Source: Phytohabitans houttuyneae (GTDB taxonomy: Bacteria; Actinomycetota; Actinomycetes; Mycobacteriales; Micromonosporaceae). Taken from it: a stretch of 64,000 nucleotides of DNA. Below the pieces are notes generated by a model. It had not been told where the DNA came from and ran no database searches. It worked only from the letters and a program-made list of their open reading frames with translations. Shown piece after piece: positions 34,994-43,694 of this stretch (the stretch's first letter is position 1; the number at the start of each line of letters is the position of its first letter). The stretch covers positions 186,001-250,000 of the forward strand of contig NZ_BLPF01000003.1 in NCBI RefSeq assembly GCF_011764425.1, read 5' to 3'. Position numbers and translations under genes: made by a program.

Positions 34994-35042
34994 GCGCGGC
35001 GTTCTTCCGGCGTGAGTGCTCTCGGGCGGGCGCGGTGGCCCG

Positions 35043-36194
35043 GTGAGTGATGTGCGGCCTTCCGGGGTCGGTGTCGGCACCGTCCTGAAGGAGTGGGGGC
35101 GGATCGGCTGCATCGGGTTCGGCGGGCCGCCTACGCACATCGCCATGCTGCGCGAGCTGTGCGTGCAGCGGCGAAAGTGGCTGGACGACAAGGCGTTCGA
35201 GGACGCGGTGGCCGCCTGCAACCTGCTGCCCGGCCCGGCCTCCACGCAGCTGGCCATCTTCTGCGCGTGGCACGTGCGGGGGCGGCTCGGCGCGGTGGTG
35301 GGCGGGTTCGCGTTCATCGCGCCGGGCCTTGTGGCGATCCTCGCGCTCTCCGCGCTCTTTCTCGCCGGCTCGCCGCCGCTCTGGGTCGACGGTGCGGGAG
35401 CCGGTGCCGGCGCGGCGGTCGCGGCCGTTGCGCTGCACGCGGGTGCCGGCCTGATCCAGCCGAGCTGGCGGCGCAGCACGCACCGCTGGCGCTGGGTGGC
35501 CTACCTCGCGGTCGGGTTCGCCGGCGTGGCGCTCGTCGGACCGTGGCTTGTCCTGCTGCTGCTCGCCTGCGGGCTGGTCGAGGTGGCCGCGCAGCGGGTA
35601 CGCCGGCGCAGCGGCACGACGGCGGGCGCGCACCTGTCCCCGCTGCTGGCGGCGGGCGCGTTCGGCGGTGCGGCGCTGCTGCCGCTGGCGTGGGTGGCGT
35701 TGAAGGTCGGCGCCCTCTCGTACGGCGGCGGCTTCGTCATCATCCCGCTGATGCAGTCGGACGCGGTGGACAGGTACGGGTGGATGACCGACGCGCAGTT
35801 CCTCAACGCGGTCGCGCTCGGCCAGATCACGCCGGGGCCGGTCGTGCACACCGTCGCCGCGGTCGGGTACGCGGCCGCCGGGGTGGGCGGGGGCCTGCTC
35901 GCGGCGGCAGTGGCGTTCAGCCCGTCGTTCGCGTTCGTGCTGCTCGGCGCGCACCGCTTCGACCGGCTGCGCGGCAACCCGACGGTGCGCGCGTTTCTCG
36001 ACGGTGCCGGGCCGGCCGCGATCGGCTCGATCCTCGGCTCGGTCATCCCGCTCGCGGCCGCGCTGACCGACTGGTGGCAGTACGCGGTGATGGCCGGCGC
36101 CGCCGTTTTGCTCCTGGCCGCCCGCCGCGGCGTGGTGACCACCCTGCTGTGCGCGGCGGTGGCCGGCGTGGTGTTCACCCTCGCGGGCGGTTGA
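35043..36194 (+). CDS. chrA: ChrA-family chromate transporter
   Basis: 383 residues with about ten transmembrane helices in two repeated halves. The CHR motifs are clear in each half: GCIGFGGPPTHIAMLR plus NLLPGPASTQLA, and ALSYGGGFVIIPLMQ plus ALGQITPGPVVH. ChrA exports chromate by proton antiport. The GTG at 35043 is the best start. It ends the ArsR-ArsC/VOC unit with a 49-base gap, making an oxyanion-resistance module. Its stop codon lies inside one arm of an inverted repeat. Confidence 0.9.
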   Translation: MSDVRPSGVGVGTVLKEWGRIGCIGFGGPPTHIAMLRELCVQRRKWLDDKAFEDAVAACNLLPGPASTQLAIFCAWHVRGRLGAVVGGFAFIAPGLVAILALSALFLAGSPPLWVDGAGAGAGAAVAAVALHAGAGLIQPSWRRSTHRWRWVAYLAVGFAGVALVGPWLVLLLLACGLVEVAAQRVRRRSGTTAGAHLSPLLAAGAFGGAALLPLAWVALKVGALSYGGGFVIIPLMQSDAVDRYGWMTDAQFLNAVALGQITPGPVVHTVAAVGYAAAGVGGGLLAAAVAFSPSFAFVLLGAHRFDRLRGNPTVRAFLDGAGPAAIGSILGSVIPLAAALTDWWQYAVMAGAAVLLLAARRGVVTTLLCAAVAGVVFTLAGG

Positions 36195-36252
36195 TCAGGG
36201 ACTTCGTGGGTGGACACGCCAGCCGGCACGCCCGCCAACTCCCTGATCAACC
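36189..36252. terminator. Bidirectional terminator-like inverted repeat between convergent genes
   Basis: GGTTGATCAGGGA (36189-36201) pairs perfectly with TCCCTGATCAACC (36240-36252). Each arm carries the TGA stop of one of the two convergent genes (chrA and the methyltransferase). A 38-base centre separates them. Confidence 0.7.
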
Positions 36253-37044
36253 GGCTTGAGGGGGTTTTAGCGCCCGGGTGGCGAAGTAGCCGGACATCCA
36301 GCCGGCCGTCGCGTCGGAGTGGTGTGGGGCCTCCGCGAAGCCGGTGATCGCGAACCCGGCCGCGGTTTGGCCGCCAATTTGTTCGGTGAGCGTGTGGCTG
36401 TACTCGACCGGCGCGTCCACACCCCAGTTGCGCTCCCGCTCGCCCGGCTCGAGGTGGGTGAGGTCGCTGTACGGCAGGCGATGCCGCACCACCAGCTCGC
36501 CGCGGGTGTCCAGCACGTGGCCGTCGAAGAGGTACACGTCCGGGTTGAGGAAGCCGGACAGCAGCGTGCAGCCGGGCCGCAGCACGCGGTGGCACTCGCG
36601 CCACACCGGGGCGAGCTCGGGGATGAAGAGGTTGGAGACCGGGTGGACGATCAGGTCGAACGAGGCGTCCTCGAACGCGCTGAGGTCGCGGGCGTCGCCG
36701 AGCACCGTGCGCAGGTCGAGCCCCTCGCGCTCGGCGACCATCCGGTCCTGCGCGAGCTGGCGGGGCGAGTTGTCGAAGACCGTCACCCGCGCGCCGGCGG
36801 CCGCGAGCGTGGGACCCTGCTGCCCGCCGCCGGAGGCGAGGCAGAGCACGTCGCAGGCGGCGATGTCCGGCGGAAACCAGGTCGGGTCGACCGGCTGGTA
36901 CCCGATGAGCACGATCGACCACTCACCGGCCCGCGCCTTCGCGACGACCTCGGGGGAAACGGGCCGCGACCACTCGTTGTCCCTTTCCACCTCGCGGTCC
37001 CAGGCGCGGCGGTTGTGGGCGACGGGGTCGTCGATCTCGCTCAT
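36247..37044 (-). CDS. Class I SAM-dependent methyltransferase
   Basis: 265 residues. SAM motif I is VLCLASGGGQQGPTLAAAGA, followed by VTVFDNSPRQLAQDR, GDARDLSAFEDASFDLIVHP and a WRECHRVLRPGCTLLSGF motif III region. This is the UbiE-like branch found in many actinobacteria; the substrate is unknown. The stop codon lies in the inverted repeat shared with chrA. It starts ten bases before the NodB-GT2 gene end, but that gene is the tail of another operon on the same strand. Confidence 0.88.
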   Translation of the reverse strand: MSEIDDPVAHNRRAWDREVERDNEWSRPVSPEVVAKARAGEWSIVLIGYQPVDPTWFPPDIAACDVLCLASGGGQQGPTLAAAGARVTVFDNSPRQLAQDRMVAEREGLDLRTVLGDARDLSAFEDASFDLIVHPVSNLFIPELAPVWRECHRVLRPGCTLLSGFLNPDVYLFDGHVLDTRGELVVRHRLPYSDLTHLEPGERERNWGVDAPVEYSHTLTEQIGGQTAAGFAITGFAEAPHHSDATAGWMSGYFATRALKPPQAG

Positions 37045-37054
37045 GCGCCGAATG

Positions 37055-39196
37055 CTAGCCGCGCGTCAACCGCCCATCGAGCGGTTTGTGTGGGATGGCG
37101 GCGACCGCGCCGGTGCGGACCATGCGGTGCCAGCGCAGCCGGTCGCCGACCAGCGCCATGACGGTGGACTGGATGACGACCAGGTACATCAGCTGGCGGT
37201 AGACCACCTGCTGGAACGGCAGGCTCCACAGTGGTCCGTAGCGCTCGCCGTCGAGGCGCAGCGCGTACGCGGCGGTGGCCACCTGCAGCAGCGTGAAGCC
37301 GATCCACACCGCGGCGACCTTGGCCGGGGGCAGGAAGAGCAGGCCGTAGATGCCGTACACGTCGACCACGCAGGCGCACAGCGGCAGCGCCACCTGAAAC
37401 AGCAGCAGGTACGACAGGCCGCGCCGGCCCAGGCGACCGGCGGCGCGCGGCTCGACAAGGGAGCGCCGGTGCTTCCACATCGCCTGCATCGTGCCGTAGC
37501 ACCAGCGGTAACGCTGCCGCCACAGCTGCTTGAGGGAGGCGGGCGCCTCGGTCCAGGCGACGGCGTCCGGCGCGTACACGACCCGCCAGCCGGCGCGGAT
37601 CAGGGCCATCGTGAAGTCGGTGTCCTCGGCGAGCGTCTGGCTGGACACGCCGCCCACGTCGACCACCGCCGCCCGCCGGAAGGCGCCGATGGCGCCGGGC
37701 ACGGTGGGCATGCAGCGCAGCACGTCGAACATGCGCCGGTCGAGGTTGAAGCCGATCACGTACTCCAGGTGCTGCCAGCGGCCGAGCAGCCCGCGCCGGT
37801 TGGCGACCTTGGCGTTGCCGGAGACCGCGCCGACGTCGGGGTCCTGCAGCGGCTGTACCAGGCGGCCGACGGCGTCCGGCTCGAAGACGGTGTCGCCGTC
37901 GACGAGCACGAGGATGTCGCCGCGGGCGTGGGCGATGCCGGTGTTGAGCGCGGCCGGCTTGCCGGCGTTGGCCTGGCGGACCACCCGCACCCCGCGCAGG
38001 CGCAGGCGCTCGACGATACCGGCGGTGCCGTCGGTCGAGCCGTCGTCGACGACGATCACCTCCACCCACGGGTAGTCGCTGGCGACCAGCGAACGGACGG
38101 TGGCGGCGATGTTGGCCGACTCGTTGTAGGCGGGTACGACGACGGAGACGGGGCCCAGGTAGCGCAGCGGCCGGCGGGCGCGGCGGCGGACCCGGCGCAC
38201 GTGCACGCGGGCGCAGACGAGCTGGACAGCCAGCCGTACGGCCGAGAGGGCGACCGCGGCCACCATGAGCGCGGTCAGCGCGCGGCTCATCCCCGCGCTG
38301 CCGGCCTGCGCCCAGCGCAGGGCGTGGCCGCGGATCCGCTGCGCCGCGCTCGCCTCCGCGGCCGGTGGCAGGGCGAGCGCCGCCGAGACGGTGGTGAAGC
38401 GGTACCCGCGCGCCTGTAGCTGCGGGATCAGCACGTCGAGCGCGGCCACGGTCTGGGCGCGGTCGCCGCCGGAGTCGTGCAGCATCACCACCGCGCCGGC
38501 GTCCTTGGCCGGGCGGGCCTTGGCCACGATCGCCTCGACGCCCGGGCGGCGCCAGTCCTCGGTGTCGAGGTCGGTCAGCACGACCAGGTGGCCGGCGCCG
38601 GCCGCCTGGCGCAGCGCGGTGTACTCGGCGGCGGTCACGGCGTCGGGCGTCGAGGAGTACGGCGGCCGCACCAGGACGGGCGTGCGGCCGGTGGCGGCGG
38701 CGATGGCGTTGCGGGTGAGGGTCAGCTCCAGGCCCCGCCGCCAGCCGGGGGTGTCCGTCAGCCACGCGTGGCTGAACGTGTGCGAACCGATCTCGTGCCC
38801 CTCCGCCACGACCCGGCGGGCCAGCTCGGGGTGGGCGTTGACCTGGGAGCCGACCTGGAAGAAGGTGGCGTGCGCGCGGTGCCGGGCGAGCACCTCCAGG
38901 ATCTTCGGCGTCCACTGTGGATCGGGGCCGTCGTCGAAGGTCAGCGCGATCGTCCTGCGGGGCATCGTGCGGCTGGCGACGGTGCCGGCGGCGTCGATGC
39001 GCAGGACCGGTCCCGCACCGGTCACCGTGTCAGCGGCTGGCCCGCTGGTGTCGCCGGTGAGGTCGGGGCCGTCGCCCTCCGCGCCGGCGTGCGAGACGTA
39101 CCCGTTGAGGCACAGGCCGCCGAGCAGCACCAGCATCAGCAGCGTCAGCAGGACCCAGTGGGCCCGTGGCGCGCGCCGCCGTACGTGCAGGGACAC
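37055..39196 (-). CDS. Bifunctional polysaccharide deacetylase (NodB)/glycosyltransferase family 2 membrane protein
   Basis: 713 residues. After an N-terminal membrane helix comes a NodB deacetylase domain (IALTFDDGPDPQWTPKILEV, HTFSHAW, RPPYSSTPDAV). A second membrane helix leads to a processive GT2 domain (SVVVPAYNESANIAATV, VVDDGSTDGTAG, LVDGDTVFEPDAV, the QRYRW product-binding motif), then three or four membrane helices. This fusion resembles hyaluronan/PNAG/chitin-type synthases joined to a deacetylase. It probably makes and trims an N-acetylated exopolysaccharide. It is the last gene of an ECF-sigma operon. Confidence 0.93.
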   Translation of the reverse strand: MSLHVRRRAPRAHWVLLTLLMLVLLGGLCLNGYVSHAGAEGDGPDLTGDTSGPAADTVTGAGPVLRIDAAGTVASRTMPRRTIALTFDDGPDPQWTPKILEVLARHRAHATFFQVGSQVNAHPELARRVVAEGHEIGSHTFSHAWLTDTPGWRRGLELTLTRNAIAAATGRTPVLVRPPYSSTPDAVTAAEYTALRQAAGAGHLVVLTDLDTEDWRRPGVEAIVAKARPAKDAGAVVMLHDSGGDRAQTVAALDVLIPQLQARGYRFTTVSAALALPPAAEASAAQRIRGHALRWAQAGSAGMSRALTALMVAAVALSAVRLAVQLVCARVHVRRVRRRARRPLRYLGPVSVVVPAYNESANIAATVRSLVASDYPWVEVIVVDDGSTDGTAGIVERLRLRGVRVVRQANAGKPAALNTGIAHARGDILVLVDGDTVFEPDAVGRLVQPLQDPDVGAVSGNAKVANRRGLLGRWQHLEYVIGFNLDRRMFDVLRCMPTVPGAIGAFRRAAVVDVGGVSSQTLAEDTDFTMALIRAGWRVVYAPDAVAWTEAPASLKQLWRQRYRWCYGTMQAMWKHRRSLVEPRAAGRLGRRGLSYLLLFQVALPLCACVVDVYGIYGLLFLPPAKVAAVWIGFTLLQVATAAYALRLDGERYGPLWSLPFQQVVYRQLMYLVVIQSTVMALVGDRLRWHRMVRTGAVAAIPHKPLDGRLTRG

Positions 39197-39208
39197 CCTT
39201 CGACCCGC

Positions 39209-39583
39209 TCAGCTCGGCTTGGACGGCTTGTTGCCGGGAGTGTGGGTCGGCACCCGGCGGTGGTTGGTCCGGCTCGGCGTGGGTGCCGCGGTCGTGGCCG
39301 GCACGGCTGACGACGGCGCGCGCGAGGTCGGCTGCCCGCTGGGCGGCGCGGAGCGCGACGGCGGCGCGGGCGCCGGGGTGACCGAGGGGCGCGCGGAGGC
39401 CGGCACGTTTCCGATCCGGCCGCCGGCGGGATCCGGCAGCAGCGGCAGGTGGTCCGGCCCGGCGCCGGTGAAGCCCGCGACGAGCAGCGCCGAGGCCAGG
39501 GCGAGCGCCAGTCCGGCTGCGGTGCCGGCGGCCCGGACGAGGCGGCGCCGCCGTCCGGAACGGTCAACGAAGACCGGCTTCAA
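39209..39583 (-). CDS. Small single-pass membrane protein upstream of the NodB-GT2 gene
   Basis: 124 residues starting at a TTG (39583) behind AGGAAGGG, just after the preceding stop and 12 bases before the NodB-GT2 gene. Sequence: KPVFVDRSGRRRRLVRAAG, one transmembrane helix, then an extracytoplasmic Pro/Ser/Thr-rich tail rich in PTSRAPSSAVP-like stretches with no cysteine. I recall the 'PVFVDxSGRRRR' start from proteins encoded just before NodB-GT genes in related bacteria. Perhaps a subunit of the synthase. Confidence 0.65.
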   Translation of the reverse strand: MKPVFVDRSGRRRRLVRAAGTAAGLALALASALLVAGFTGAGPDHLPLLPDPAGGRIGNVPASARPSVTPAPAPPSRSAPPSGQPTSRAPSSAVPATTAAPTPSRTNHRRVPTHTPGNKPSKPS

Positions 39584-39585
39584 CG

Positions 39586-40293
39586 CTACTGGCCCTTCCT
39601 GCCGGCGCTCGGTGGTGGTGGCTTGGTGGGACTCTTGCCGGCGGGGTGGCTCGGTGTCGGCGGGACCGTGCCCGGGCGCGTGGTGGCCGGAGCCGAGGTC
39701 GCCGGGAGCACCGGGGCGCAGAACGCCGGTATCCGGTCCGCGCCGCCCGCCGCCGTGGCGAGTTCGCGCATCTGCTCCGCCTTCACCGGTGGACCGCCGC
39801 CGTTGCGGCGGTGGCGGTCCCAGGCCACGCAAAGCGCGGTCACGGCCGGACTTGTCGGGCTCAAGGTCCGGCCGGCGGGACCGGACGCCGGCGGGGTGGC
39901 CGGGGTGGCGCTGCCGCCCGGCGTGGCCCGCGTGCCGTCCGGGGACGCCCCCGCGGTCGTGGCGTGGTCGCCGCGGGGGGCCCGGCCCACCGGCAGGCTG
40001 CCGGTCTCGGCGGCCACGGCGACACCACCGACGAGTGCCGTCGCCACCGCGACGGACACCGCGAATGGGCGGGACAGCCGGCGGCGCGGCTTCGCCGGTG
40101 CCGGATGCCTCACCCGGCCCGCCTCCTCGAAGGCGGCCAGAGCCGCGTCCAGCCCGACCAGCTCGTGTGGCCGGGGTGGGGCGGAGGCGGCGGCGTGCAG
40201 CCGGCTCAGCTGCGGAAACGCTGGATCGCGGCCGGTGGTGAGCAGCCGCTCGGCCGTGTCCGGCCCGAGCCGGTTCTTCCGTGACGTACGCAT
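39586..40293 (-). CDS. Single-pass membrane protein following an ECF sigma gene
   Basis: 235 residues: a cytoplasmic N-terminal 85 residues (MRTSRKNRLGPDTAERLLTT), one transmembrane helix (FAVSVAVATALVGGVAVAAE) and an extracytoplasmic Pro/Thr-rich region with a small domain (ALCVAWDRHRRNGG...IPAFCAP) carrying two cysteines. It occupies the place of an anti-sigma factor but has no zinc-binding HxxxCxxC motif. The start at 40293 leaves 34 bases after the sigma gene. Confidence 0.7.
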   Translation of the reverse strand: MRTSRKNRLGPDTAERLLTTGRDPAFPQLSRLHAAASAPPRPHELVGLDAALAAFEEAGRVRHPAPAKPRRRLSRPFAVSVAVATALVGGVAVAAETGSLPVGRAPRGDHATTAGASPDGTRATPGGSATPATPPASGPAGRTLSPTSPAVTALCVAWDRHRRNGGGPPVKAEQMRELATAAGGADRIPAFCAPVLPATSAPATTRPGTVPPTPSHPAGKSPTKPPPPSAGRKGQ

Positions 40294-40327
40294 GGCGCTT
40301 GAAAATGCGTTCCAAGGTCGCACCGCG

Positions 40328-40906
40328 TTACACCCCCTCTCCACGCCGGGACTCCTGCCAGCGGGCCCGCACCTCGGCGTGCTCGGCGAGGCGGCGCAGC
40401 CCGCGCATCGCCGCGACCCGCACCGCGCCGGCGCGCTTGCCCAGCACCTGCGCCGTCTGCGCCACGTCGAGCCCGGCCACGATGCGCAGCGTCACGGCCT
40501 CCGCCTGGTCCTTCGGCAGGGTGGCGATCACGCTGAGCGCCCAATCAGTTTCGGACTGCCGTACCACCTCGTCGGCGACATCGGGCCGGCGGCCGGGTAG
40601 GTCCTTTTCGGACAGGTCGTGCGGCTCCTCCGGCCGGCGCCGCGCCCGACGCCGCTCGTCGATCGCGCGGTTGCGGGCGATCGTGAACAGCCACACCCGG
40701 AACCCCGCCGCCGACCCGCTGAAGCCGCGCAGGTCGCGTGCCGTCTGCAGCCACGTCTCCGACGCCACGTCCTCGGCGTTCTCGCCTACGATCACCCGCA
40801 GGTAGCGCAGCAGCGCCGGCTGGTGCGCCCGCCACAGCACGGCGAAGGCCGAGGCGTCTCCGCGCACCGCCGCGGCGAGCGTCACCGCGAGTTCCTGGTC
40901 CTCCAA
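40328..40906 (-). CDS. ECF RNA polymerase sigma factor
   Basis: 192 residues with region 2 (FAVLWRAHQPALLRYLRVIV, NAEDVASETWLQTARDL, FRVWLFTIARNRAIDE) and region 4 (TLPKDQAEAVTLRIVAGLDV, VLGKRAGAVRVAAMRGLRRL). It heads a four-gene operon running through two single-pass membrane proteins to the NodB-GT2 synthase, so it probably controls surface polysaccharide synthesis. Its own promoter region lies in 40907-41000. Confidence 0.92.
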   Translation of the reverse strand: MEDQELAVTLAAAVRGDASAFAVLWRAHQPALLRYLRVIVGENAEDVASETWLQTARDLRGFSGSAAGFRVWLFTIARNRAIDERRRARRRPEEPHDLSEKDLPGRRPDVADEVVRQSETDWALSVIATLPKDQAEAVTLRIVAGLDVAQTAQVLGKRAGAVRVAAMRGLRRLAEHAEVRARWQESRRGEGV

Positions 40907-41184
40907 AGCACCGTCCCGTCGCGTCCCCGATGTGCCGAGGCAGCAGGCTACAACGGTGCTGACCTGGGGCGGAGAGCGCGTACTTGAGTGCGGTCGGCGC
41001 AGGTTCGCGGGTGCCGTGTTACTCGATTTCAGGGCCGCAGGCGGAGTGTGCCCGGACGTCGGGGACGTGCGTCCCTTCGCCTTCGGCGTCGGCCTGATCG
41101 ACCGGTCGCGCGGGCGGCCCCCGGTCTGTTCCGATCGGGCGTCGAGGCGCCGGGTGGGCGCTGTCTGGTGTGGAGGGATCCGCG

Positions 41185-41889
41185 ATGGGATCGCAGTGGG
41201 TGGGGCGGCTGGCCGCGGTGGCCGGGACAGTGGCGGCGGTCGCGCTGGCGACGGCGGCGCCCGCGTGGGCGGATACGGCGGTCGGCATCAACCCCGGCAA
41301 CGTCCCGACGACGGCGGAGGACCACGACGACCACGGCTGCGACATCGGCGGCGGCCCGTTCGCGAGCAAGGACGTGTGGGTGTTCGTCCTGCCCGGAAAC
41401 CACGACGAGGTGGGTGACTTCGTCTCGGTCACCGCGGTGTTCGGGGCGAACGGTTCGCTGACGATCCCGACCGACGGCGGCGGCATCGTGACGGACAAGG
41501 GCACCAGCAAGGCGTGGATCACCACTCCGGCCGGCTGGACGCTGACCGGCGCGACGGCCCAGATCACCGGTACCGCGGACAAGTTCAACCTCACGCACAC
41601 GTGCCCGGCCGGCGGCGGCGGCAACGAGACGCCCACGCCCGGCCCGTCGGAGACACCGACCACGCCCACCACGACCGCTCCGGGTTCGCCGGGCGCGTCC
41701 CTCACCGGCCCGGCCGGCGGTTCTGGCGCCGGTGGGCTTCCAGTCACGGGCGCGGCCACCGTGTCGACGGCGGTCGTGGGCGCCGCCTTGGTGGTCGGCG
41801 GAGTCGCCCTCCTCGCGGTGCGCCGGCGCAAGGCGGAGTCCCACGCCTTCGCGGCCGCCGACACGGACGGGGACGGCGACCGGGGGTGA
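41185..41889 (+). CDS. LPxTG-type sortase-anchored surface protein
   Basis: 234 residues from the ATG at 41185 behind GGAGGG. Signal peptide ending APAWAD, then an extracellular domain of about 115 residues (VGINPGNVPTTAEDHDDHGC, KDVWVFVLPGNHDEVGDFVS, TADKFNLTHTCP) with two cysteines. A Pro/Thr stalk, LPVTG, a membrane helix and RRRK follow: a complete sortase sorting signal. A paralogue (42376) and a class F sortase (42971) lie downstream, so this protein is a likely sortase substrate. Confidence 0.88.
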   Translation: MGSQWVGRLAAVAGTVAAVALATAAPAWADTAVGINPGNVPTTAEDHDDHGCDIGGGPFASKDVWVFVLPGNHDEVGDFVSVTAVFGANGSLTIPTDGGGIVTDKGTSKAWITTPAGWTLTGATAQITGTADKFNLTHTCPAGGGGNETPTPGPSETPTTPTTTAPGSPGASLTGPAGGSGAGGLPVTGAATVSTAVVGAALVVGGVALLAVRRRKAESHAFAAADTDGDGDRG

Positions 41890-41977
41890 CCGGCGGCGGG
41901 GTGTAACACCGGGGCCGCCGCCGGCGCCCTTCCCGCAAAGGGCCGGATGATCACCGGCGGGACGCGGGGCGGTGGCG

Positions 41978-42283
41978 ATGACCGAGTTCAGCTTCACCTT
42001 CAGCTACGACCGGAACCGCCACCTCGCCTGGCTCGCCCTCGACGGCTACCTGGACGGACCCGCCGCCCGCCGGCTGCGCCGCATCATGCAGCTGGCGATC
42101 GGCGGGTTCGCCCCGCGCAAGCTGCTTGTCGACGCCCGCGAGCTGGTCCAGCTCGACGGCGCGTCCATCTACCGCCTCCTGCAGGCCGGCACGGTCACCG
42201 ACCGGGCTGACTGCGACATCGTGCTGGTGACGGCCGGCGTGGTACGCGTGCTGCCGCGCACCAGCTGGCAAGCGGCGGCCTGA
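41978..42283 (+). CDS. STAS-like small protein (anti-sigma-antagonist fold)
   Basis: 101 residues: FSFTFSYDRNRHLAWLALDG, ARRLRRIMQLAIGG, KLLVDARELVQLDGASIYRL and a final VVRVLPRTSWQ helix. This alternation of strands and helices with a central D-A-R-E/D-G-A-S loop resembles STAS domains such as SpoIIAA. The usual phosphorylatable serine region is approximated by LDGAS. It sits between two sortase substrates on the same strand. The ATG at 41978 is preferred over a GTG at 41972. Confidence 0.6.
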   Translation: MTEFSFTFSYDRNRHLAWLALDGYLDGPAARRLRRIMQLAIGGFAPRKLLVDARELVQLDGASIYRLLQAGTVTDRADCDIVLVTAGVVRVLPRTSWQAAA

Positions 42284-42375
42284 GCTTCCCCGTTCGACAC
42301 GCCGGGCGCTGACCTGGTACTTCGCCCCGTGGACGTAGGCTCCTGTCGAGCTTGTCCGGATACGGGGGTATTAGG

Positions 42376-42981
42376 ATGAAACGCTTCGGGACGCGGCTGG
42401 CTGTGCTGGCCGCCGCCGGATTCCTCGCGCTGTGGCCGTCGACCGCGGCAACGGCGGCAATGACCATCGACATCAACCCGGGCAACGTGCCCACCACGGC
42501 CGCGGGCTTCAAGAACAAGAAATGCGACCCCAACCAGGGCGGCGGCCCCATCGACGGCAAGGACATCTGGGTCTTCGTCCTGCCCGGCAACCACAACACG
42601 ACCGGCGACTTCATCTCGGTGACCGCCGACTTCGGCGTGAACGGGTCGGTCACGATCACCGCGGCCGGCGACCCCGACAACTTCGACAACGGCGGCCCCA
42701 GCACCTCGAAGGCGTGGATCGTGACGGACGCCGGATGGACCATGGAAGGCGCCACGGCCGAGATCAGCGGTACGGCCGACAAGTTCAACCTCACCCACAC
42801 CTGCCCTGAGGGTGGCGTTCCCAGCACCGGTCCGAGTGCGCGCCCGAGCGGGCCGGCGGCCACCGGTGGCGGTGGCGGGAGCACGAACGGCGGCATGGCG
42901 CTCGGCATCGGAGCCCTTGCCGTGGCCGGCGTGAGCGGTCTCGGTCTCGCGCTGGTGCGCTCGCGCCGCCGTGCGGCCTGA
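42376..42981 (+). CDS. Paralogous surface protein with atypical sorting signal
   Basis: 201 residues from the ATG at 42376. After a signal peptide (STAATAAM) it repeats the domain of the protein at 41185: IDINPGNVPTTAAGFKNKKC, GKDIWVFVLPGNHNTTGDFI, TSKAWIVTDAGWTMEGATAE, TADKFNLTHTCP. The C-terminus has a Gly-rich stretch, a membrane helix and RSRRR, but no LPxTG; the nearest thing is PAATGG. Its last 11 bases overlap the sortase gene, so the two are translated together. Confidence 0.85.
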   Translation: MKRFGTRLAVLAAAGFLALWPSTAATAAMTIDINPGNVPTTAAGFKNKKCDPNQGGGPIDGKDIWVFVLPGNHNTTGDFISVTADFGVNGSVTITAAGDPDNFDNGGPSTSKAWIVTDAGWTMEGATAEISGTADKFNLTHTCPEGGVPSTGPSARPSGPAATGGGGGSTNGGMALGIGALAVAGVSGLGLALVRSRRRAA

Positions 42982-43651
42982 CCGATCCCGCTCGCATCCC
43001 GCCCTCCAGCTCGGCTGGTGGGCGGGGTGCGCCGCCACCGTGCTGATGGCGGCCTGGGGCGTCCAGCAGGTGCGGGCGGCCAGCGCGGCGCCGGAGGGGC
43101 CGCCGCCGCTCGTCGCCGTCGCGCCCTCGCCGTCTCCGTCGCCGTCCGCCCGCCAACTCCGGGCGGTGCTGGGGCGGCGGCCGGCGGCGCTCGACCGTTC
43201 GGCACCGACGAAGATCGTGATCCCGTCGATCAACCTGCGCGCCGGGCTGGACACGGTGGGGCTGCTGCCCGACGGCACGATCGAGACCCCGCCGTACGAG
43301 CGGGCGCACCGGGCCGCCTGGTACCGCCTGGGGCCGGCGCCGGGGGAGCGGGGCGCGGCCGTGCTCGTCGGCCACGTCGACTCCAAGAAGGCGGTCGCCG
43401 TCTTCTGGTACCTCACCCGGATCGTGCCGGGCGACGAGATCCAGGTGAGCCGCGAGGACGGGCGCACGGCGCTGTTCACGGTGACGTCGATCGAGGAGTT
43501 TCCGAAGGCCGCGTTTCCGACCGACCGCGTCTACGCCGACTCGGACGCGCCCCTGCTGCGGCTGGTCACCTGCGGCGGCAAGTGGGACCCGATCCGCGCC
43601 GACTACCCGTCGAACATCGTCGTCTTCGCCACCCTGACCGGCGTCGCCTGA
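42971..43651 (+). CDS. Class F sortase
   Basis: 226 residues from a GTG that overlaps the preceding surface-protein gene by 11 bases. One N-terminal membrane helix, a Pro/Ser linker, then the sortase barrel with catalytic histidine in VLVGHVDSK, cysteine in LRLVTCGG and arginine in IRADYPSNIVVFA. The family joins LPxTG-like proteins to the cell wall in actinobacteria. Its natural substrates are probably the two paralogues just upstream. Confidence 0.92.
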   Translation: MRPDRSRSHPALQLGWWAGCAATVLMAAWGVQQVRAASAAPEGPPPLVAVAPSPSPSPSARQLRAVLGRRPAALDRSAPTKIVIPSINLRAGLDTVGLLPDGTIETPPYERAHRAAWYRLGPAPGERGAAVLVGHVDSKKAVAVFWYLTRIVPGDEIQVSREDGRTALFTVTSIEEFPKAAFPTDRVYADSDAPLLRLVTCGGKWDPIRADYPSNIVVFATLTGVA

Positions 43652-43694
43652 CCCGTCCGCGGGTCGGGCGCCGCCAGGTGCGGCGGCGCGGTGG

